Source: Paenibacillus sp. EZ-K15 (GTDB taxonomy: Bacteria; Bacillota; Bacilli; Paenibacillales; Paenibacillaceae). Taken from it: a DNA stretch of 64,000 nucleotides. The notes beneath the pieces are model-generated. The model did no database searches and was not told the DNA's origin. It worked only from the letters and a program-made list of their open reading frames with translations. The translations under genes and the position numbers were made by a program. Every line of letters begins with the position of its first letter. The first letter of the stretch is position 1. This document shows positions 58,943 through 64,000 of the stretch, one piece after another. The DNA is taken from NCBI RefSeq assembly GCF_002573715.1, contig NZ_PDHM01000017.1, positions 669,499-733,498 on the forward strand, written 5' to 3'.

Positions 58943-60412
58943 CTATCGCTTCCCGGTCCGCTGACCGAACACTCCGTAAGCTTCCTCCCATAAGGGAGTT
59001 TCCTTCGGCTCATAAGTCTTGACCGGGAAGGACTCTCTAATGACTGCGCGTGCTTCCCATATATCGGATAGCTCGCCTTGCGCGATCCACTGCACGGCCA
59101 TATTGCCGATGGCACTGCCCTCCGCGGGACCCGCCCATACGGGCTTCCCTATCGCATTCGCAGTCCACTGACATAATGTTTCATTATGAATGCCACCGCC
59201 TACCATATGCAAGCCCTGAAATTTTTGCCCGGACAATTCCTCGGTCAACTCCAGCACATAACGGTATTGCATGGCCAGACTCTCCATAATGCAGCGCACA
59301 AGAGCACCTATCCCCTGCGGAACGCTCTGGTTCGTACGGGTCGCATATTCCACTACCCGCTTCGGCATATCACCCGCAGGGAGGAATACAAGATCATCGG
59401 GATCAATGAAACAAGCAAATGCTGGCGCCGCATCCGCCATATTGATTAATTCGGGATAGGAATACGTTAACCCTTCCCGTCCCCAGGTCCGCTGACATTC
59501 CTGCAGAATCCACAATCCCATGATGTTCTTGAGCAGCCGGTACGTACCGTACGCTCCTCCCTCATTCGTGAAGTTCAGCTCTCTGGCCCGTTCATGAATG
59601 ACAGGCTGATCGATTTCGGTTCCCATCAGCGACCAGGTACCGCAGCTTAAGTAAGCAAACGATCGTTCCAGTGCCGGAACCGCGACAACGGCGGAAGCCG
59701 TATCATGCTCTGCAACCGTATAGAGCGGAATGGATGGAATCCCCAGCTCCTCTGTTACGGATGACCTCAAAGCACCAACATGCGTACCGGGTTGAACAAC
59801 AGGATGAAATAACTTATGAGGAATATTCAATGCTTTCAAGAGATGATCATCCCAGCTCGCCGAAAGCGGGTTATACAGCTGCGTTGTGGTGGCGTTCGTA
59901 AATTCATTCGCCATCTCGCCGGTCAAGAAGTAGCGCAGCAAATCGGGAATCATAAGAAAACGCTCGGCTTCTTGAAGCAGGTAGGGCTTCTGCCGCTGCA
60001 ATGAAGCCAGCTGATAGATCGTGTTGAACGAGAGGAACTGAATCCCCGACCGATCAAAGATCTCGGCAGGCGGCACATCCTGGAAGACCTGCTCCATCAC
60101 GCCATCCGTACGTGTGTCCCGATAATGATACGGATTCATGAGCAGCTCCCCGCTCCGATCCAGGAGACCGAAATCCACCGCCCAGGTATCAATGCCGATG
60201 CTCGACGGCAAGTTATGCTGACCCTTCAACCGGAGCAGGCCCTGCTTCACCTCGTGGTAGATCCGTAATATATCCCATTGGAAACGGTCGCCGATTCGAA
60301 CCGGATCGTTCGGGAACCGGTGGATTTCCGTTACGTCGATGGTGCGGCCGTTCCATTGACCCAGCATGGCCCTGCCACTGCTTGCGCCCAAATCAAATGC
60401 AAGAACGCTCAA
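58943..60412 (-). CDS. rhaB: Rhamnulokinase
   Basis: 489 residues, FGGY kinase; phosphorylates L-rhamnulose at carbon 1. SVLAFDLGASSGRAMLGQW at the phosphate loop, SIGIDTWAVDFGLLD, and HMVGGGIHNETLCQWTANAI near the C-terminus. Strongly similar to the kinase at 24495 in the fucose operon. The start is TTG at 60412 with GGAGG 10 nt upstream. Confidence 0.92.
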   Translation of the reverse strand: MSVLAFDLGASSGRAMLGQWNGRTIDVTEIHRFPNDPVRIGDRFQWDILRIYHEVKQGLLRLKGQHNLPSSIGIDTWAVDFGLLDRSGELLMNPYHYRDTRTDGVMEQVFQDVPPAEIFDRSGIQFLSFNTIYQLASLQRQKPYLLQEAERFLMIPDLLRYFLTGEMANEFTNATTTQLYNPLSASWDDHLLKALNIPHKLFHPVVQPGTHVGALRSSVTEELGIPSIPLYTVAEHDTASAVVAVPALERSFAYLSCGTWSLMGTEIDQPVIHERARELNFTNEGGAYGTYRLLKNIMGLWILQECQRTWGREGLTYSYPELINMADAAPAFACFIDPDDLVFLPAGDMPKRVVEYATRTNQSVPQGIGALVRCIMESLAMQYRYVLELTEELSGQKFQGLHMVGGGIHNETLCQWTANAIGKPVWAGPAEGSAIGNMAVQWIAQGELSDIWEARAVIRESFPVKTYEPKETPLWEEAYGVFGQRTGKR

Positions 60413-60489
60413 CGCTCCCCAGCCTCCTTGTCAGATCAAAATCAACGAATCGGGTACGAACCCGAGTGGTACTCCGTCTCTTCTCATGC

Positions 60490-61749
60490 TTACGAACGCT
60501 TCAGCAATACATCCTTCTCATACTGTTTCACTTCGGACAGCCACTCTTCTCTGACAGGTACACCCATGCGTTCGCAGTAATAATCCCACACCGCTCCAAA
60601 CGGATAGGATTTAAACTCTTCCGATATCGCCAGGCGAGTCGTGTAATCGCCTTCAAGTTCAGCCTGCTTCAGCCTATCGATGGGTTCCAGCATGGCACGC
60701 AGCAGTGCCTTTATCGTATTGCGTGTGCCAATAACCCACGCCGCGATGCGGTTAATGCTGGCATCGAAAAAGTCCAGTCCGATATGCGTTACATCCAGCA
60801 GATTATTGCGAACCAGCTCGCGTCCAATCTCGATCAGTTCATCATCCATGATGACGACATGGTCGCTGTCCCAACGCATTGGCCGGCTGACGTGGAGAAG
60901 AAGTCCATCGGTGAAAAGAGCAAGCGACGACAGTTTGCCGGCAATGCTCTCGGTTGGGTGGAAGTGACCCGCATCCAGGCAGATCAGCTTGTTGTTTCGA
61001 ATGCCGTACCCCATATAGAACTCGTGGGAACCCACAACATAAGCCTCGGAGCCTAGTCCGAACAGCTTGCTCTCGACGGCATCAAGGTTCCATTGCGGAT
61101 TCATTTCTTCAGCAAAAATCTCATCCAGCGAATCCTTCAGCCGCTGCCTCGGTGCCATTCGGTCTACCGGCATATCCTTGTATCCATCCGGAACCCAGAT
61201 ATTTGTCACACAGGTTTGACCCAGCTGTTCCCCGAAGTAAGCCCCGATTCTTCGCGACGCCTTGCAATGCTCAATCCAAAATTGACGGATAGCCGGATCG
61301 GCATGACTCAGCGTAAACCCATCCTTCGATTTGCCGTGGGAGAAGCAGGTCGGATTAAAATCGAGGCCAATGCCTTGTTCTTTGGCCCAATCCACCCAGG
61401 ACTGGAAGTGCCTCGGCTCGAGCTGATCCAAATCAACGGACTCGTCGGTATCCGCGTAGATCGCGTGGAGGTTCACCTTGTGGGATCCCGGAATGAGCGA
61501 CATCGCTTTTTCCAGATCGGCTCGCAGCTGATCCGGCGTACCTGCAGCCCCGGGATATTCCCCGGTCACGGAGATGCCCCCGGATAGCTCCTGATCGCGG
61601 AACAGGAATCCACGGACATCATCACCTTGCCAGCAGTGAATGGAGACTTTGATGCGCTCAAGTTCCGTTAAGATTTCGTCCACGTTGATGCCATGCTGCC
61701 CATAGAGCTTTTTAGCTTCTTCAAAGTTCCTTGCAACATCCTGCCTCAT
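60490..61749 (-). CDS. rhaA: L-rhamnose isomerase
   Basis: 419 residues; converts L-rhamnose to L-rhamnulose with a divalent metal. Typical blocks VSIHCWQGDDVRGF, GLDFNPTCFSHGKS, CLDAGHFHPTESIAGK and HIGLDFFDASINRIAAW (the metal-binding and substrate residues lie here). The start at 61749 is preferred (GGAGG 7 nt upstream) over the preceding GTG. Confidence 0.95.
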   Translation of the reverse strand: MRQDVARNFEEAKKLYGQHGINVDEILTELERIKVSIHCWQGDDVRGFLFRDQELSGGISVTGEYPGAAGTPDQLRADLEKAMSLIPGSHKVNLHAIYADTDESVDLDQLEPRHFQSWVDWAKEQGIGLDFNPTCFSHGKSKDGFTLSHADPAIRQFWIEHCKASRRIGAYFGEQLGQTCVTNIWVPDGYKDMPVDRMAPRQRLKDSLDEIFAEEMNPQWNLDAVESKLFGLGSEAYVVGSHEFYMGYGIRNNKLICLDAGHFHPTESIAGKLSSLALFTDGLLLHVSRPMRWDSDHVVIMDDELIEIGRELVRNNLLDVTHIGLDFFDASINRIAAWVIGTRNTIKALLRAMLEPIDRLKQAELEGDYTTRLAISEEFKSYPFGAVWDYYCERMGVPVREEWLSEVKQYEKDVLLKRS

Positions 61750-61855
61750 CACATATCCTCCCGTATGATGGATAGCCGGGTCATATTAGACCCAGCGCCC
61801 CATCTTAATAAGAAACCTTGATTCCTTGCGGTAGATGTGTCAAACCTTCATTCGA

Positions 61856-63925
61856 TTAACGAGTAAACGCAGCAGGTACTCCGCCGTCAATCGTCAGCAT
61901 GCAGCCGGTCGTCTTCGAAGATCTTGATGATGCAAAGTAAGCAATGCCTTCGGCAATATCCTGCGGATAGATGTTGACAAGAAGCGTCGTGCGTTTACGA
62001 TAATGCTCTTCCAGCTGATCGGGTTCAATCCCGTATGCTGCTGCCCGCTCGTTTCTCCAGTTCGAATTCCAGATCGCGGAACCTTGGAGAATGGCGTCCG
62101 GCAGAATGGTGTTGACTCGAATGCCGTATTCTCCGCCTTCAGCAGCAATGCAGCGCGCCAGATGAGCCTCCATTGCTTTTACAGAGCTGTATGCGGTCAC
62201 GTTCTTGCCGGCATAGACGGAATTCTTCGATCCGACAAATACCATGCTTCCGCCAACGCCCTGTGTCTTCATCAACGAGAAGGCTTCCCGCGCAACCAGG
62301 AAATAACCTGTGCCCAGCACGTTCATATTCAGGTTCCATTCCTTCAGAGATGTCTCGTCAAACGGGCTGGAGGTTGCAAGGCCCGCATTGTTGACGATAA
62401 TGTCAACACCGCCATAAGTGATGGAGGTTTCTCGATAGGCGCGCTTCACGGCTTCTTCGTCGGTTACATCCATTTTAACAGCAAATGCCCGATTCTCCCC
62501 GTATTTTGCGTTGATCTCCTCGGCAACCTGCTGAGCCCCTTCCAGGTTCAAATCCGCCAAAACGACATGCGCGCCTTCAGCTACCAGCCTGCGGGCTGTG
62601 GCACTTCCGATACCGCCTGCTCCCCCGGTGATAAAAGCGATCTGGCGGGAAAACTCCGCCTCAGCCGGTGCAAGACTCAGTTTATACAGCTCAAGCGGCC
62701 AATACTCCACGTTGTAGGATTCATTTTCACTCAGGGATACAAAATCGCCCAGGGCCGTCGCACCGCGCATGACCGCAATCGCCCGATGATACAGGGCGCC
62801 GCTGACTTGCGACATCGCCCAGCTCTTGCCCGTGTTGATCATGCCGATGCCGGGAATTAGAATGACGCGTGGAGCCGCCTCGAACATGACGTCGCCTTCA
62901 TGATGGTTGCGTTCAAAATAAGCTTTATACTGCTCTTTGTAAGCAGCAATGCCATCGATAAGCTTTGCCTTAAGGCCTTCCACATCTTCGGCGTCAGGAG
63001 TCCAATCGATGAAGAGAGGCACTACCTTGGTATGAACCAGATGATCAGGGCAAGCAGCGCCTACCTGGGACAGCTTCGGCGAATCGGCACCCCCGACAAA
63101 GTCCAGCACGTCATCTTCATCGTCGAAGGACAGGATCATTTTCTTCACGTCGCTGACGGCGCCGCGAACGGCAGGCATCACTTTGGCAGCGATGCTGCGA
63201 CGCACTTCCGAGGCAAGCGGTGTATGCTTCCGGCCGCCGAACAGCTTGTCGTTATCTACTCGAGCTTCGATGAAAGCTTCCGCTTCACTAATGATACGAA
63301 TCGTTTGCGCGTAACAGGCTTCCGATGTATCGCCCCATGTGACAAGCCCATGCTTCTCCATCAGTACCAGTTCGGCCTTCGGATTAGCCAACACCCCTTC
63401 GGCAATCATCTTCGACAAGGTAAATCCGGGACGAACGTAAGGAACCCACACAAATCGGTCGCCAAAGATCTCTCGTGCTAATTCTTTGCCGTTATGGGCG
63501 CAGCATAAGCTGATAATGGCATCCGGGTGGGTATGGTCCACATGCTGAAACGGCAAGAACGCATGCAGCAGCGTTTCAATGGATGCTCGCGGGTGCTTCG
63601 CATCGACCATGCAATGCCCCAGATAAGCCACCATTTCCTCATCCGACATCGAATCCCTTTCGAATAACGGCCGAATATCCTCCATGCGCAAGCCTGTGAA
63701 ATTGCCCGATTTCATGGTAGCCAGATCGGAACCGCTGCCTTTCACGTACATAACCTCAATGTCTTTGCCGCGAAAATCCTGAATCGTTGTTTTGCTGGAT
63801 GTGTTGCCGCCGCCCCAGTTGCATACGCGCCGGTCGGAACCGATCAAATTCGAACGGTAGACGAGCTCATCCAATGTATGTTGTGCCTGCTGTGCCTTTG
63901 ACTGTTCCCATAAGCTTTGAACCAT
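61856..63925 (-). CDS. rhaEW: Bifunctional rhamnulose-1-phosphate aldolase / L-lactaldehyde dehydrogenase
   Basis: 689 residues, the usual length. The N-terminal class II aldolase half has zinc ligands in HVDHTHPDAIIS and LMEKHGLVTWGD; the C-terminal SDR half starts at about 425 (FITGGAGGIGSATARRL) and has NNAGLATSSPF, YSSVKAMEAHL and TIDGGVPAAF. It turns rhamnulose 1-phosphate into dihydroxyacetone phosphate and lactaldehyde, which the second half oxidises to lactate. First visible gene of the rhamnose-lactate unit; GGAGG at 9 nt. Confidence 0.92.
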   Translation of the reverse strand: MVQSLWEQSKAQQAQHTLDELVYRSNLIGSDRRVCNWGGGNTSSKTTIQDFRGKDIEVMYVKGSGSDLATMKSGNFTGLRMEDIRPLFERDSMSDEEMVAYLGHCMVDAKHPRASIETLLHAFLPFQHVDHTHPDAIISLCCAHNGKELAREIFGDRFVWVPYVRPGFTLSKMIAEGVLANPKAELVLMEKHGLVTWGDTSEACYAQTIRIISEAEAFIEARVDNDKLFGGRKHTPLASEVRRSIAAKVMPAVRGAVSDVKKMILSFDDEDDVLDFVGGADSPKLSQVGAACPDHLVHTKVVPLFIDWTPDAEDVEGLKAKLIDGIAAYKEQYKAYFERNHHEGDVMFEAAPRVILIPGIGMINTGKSWAMSQVSGALYHRAIAVMRGATALGDFVSLSENESYNVEYWPLELYKLSLAPAEAEFSRQIAFITGGAGGIGSATARRLVAEGAHVVLADLNLEGAQQVAEEINAKYGENRAFAVKMDVTDEEAVKRAYRETSITYGGVDIIVNNAGLATSSPFDETSLKEWNLNMNVLGTGYFLVAREAFSLMKTQGVGGSMVFVGSKNSVYAGKNVTAYSSVKAMEAHLARCIAAEGGEYGIRVNTILPDAILQGSAIWNSNWRNERAAAYGIEPDQLEEHYRKRTTLLVNIYPQDIAEGIAYFASSRSSKTTGCMLTIDGGVPAAFTR

Positions 63926-63950
63926 GAAGTTTCCCCTCCGATTGACCACA

Positions 63951-63964
63951 TGAATTTGCTTTCA
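63951..63964. promoter_or_regulatory. Candidate cre-like site before rhaEW
   Basis: TGAATTTGCTTTCA, a palindrome resembling the CcpA cre consensus with two deviations. It lies 26 bp upstream of the rhaEW start codon, where CcpA binding would block transcription. Confidence 0.35.
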
Positions 63965-64000
63965 TTTGTTTCCCATAATATCACGCCCGTTTATCTTTGA

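Overview
The window looks like a chromosome segment of a Paenibacillus-type Bacillota (Firmicutes, Bacilli). The evidence is strong GGAGG-type ribosome-binding sites with frequent TTG and GTG starts, lipoprotein binding proteins, YesM/YesN-type two-component systems, DUF4183/collagen-like surface proteins, a c-di-AMP (ydaO-type) riboswitch before an NlpC/P60 hydrolase, and several carbohydrate operons typical of that genus. Most genes are on the minus strand. No rRNA, tRNA, CRISPR array, integrase or transposase was seen.

Layout. 1-525: start of hxlA (formaldehyde fixation), with two HxlR-type boxes upstream. 703-1680: two copies of a short structured repeat, each with a 10-codon ORF, flanking a small P-loop kinase; a third copy lies at 15576-15760. 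1688-9879: a six-gene sugar ABC operon with its own sensor (membrane-anchored binding protein, YesM-like kinase, YesN-like regulator). 9999-15454: two NAD(P)H-FMN reductases, a glyoxalase-fold fusion protein and a GAF-domain kinase/LuxR regulator pair. 16318-18371: an unknown protein and an amidase. 18647-21952: a four-gene unit whose first gene encodes a 41-residue, six-cysteine peptide, followed by MauE-like, thioredoxin-like and ABC-exporter genes. 22282-23923: two divergent DUF4183 proteins, one with collagen-like repeats. 23986-29618: L-fucose catabolism (fucI, fucA, a kinase, fucU) and a divergent AraC regulator. 29709-32481: a PrsW-like membrane protein fused to a nuclease-like C-terminus, with a probable immunity gene.

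32899-36413: ferredoxin, a glycosidase-like exported protein, the riboswitch-controlled NlpC/P60 protein and a coiled-coil protein. 36811-47861: a ten-gene minus-strand unit (ROK regulator, asparaginase, oligopeptide ABC transporter, leucyl aminopeptidase, CutC, ROK kinase). 48147-48383: a candidate RNA gene with a 26-codon ORF. 48675-50216: repeats, a 4Fe-4S ferredoxin and a divergent cysteine-rich regulator. 50271-54858: a PQQ-type sugar dehydrogenase lipoprotein, a Mur ligase paralogue, gene debris and an enoyl-CoA-reductase-like SDR. 55053-63925: L-rhamnose catabolism (rhaEW, rhaA, rhaB, DeoR regulator) followed by lutABC, which can oxidise the lactate made from rhamnose.

The most interesting candidates are the cysteine-rich peptide system, the three-copy 10-codon element, the PrsW-nuclease toxin pair, a second three-copy structured repeat family (34824, 50105, 54868), and the candidate switching RNA near 48.2 kb. 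All functional assignments come from reading motifs by eye; no database search was run.
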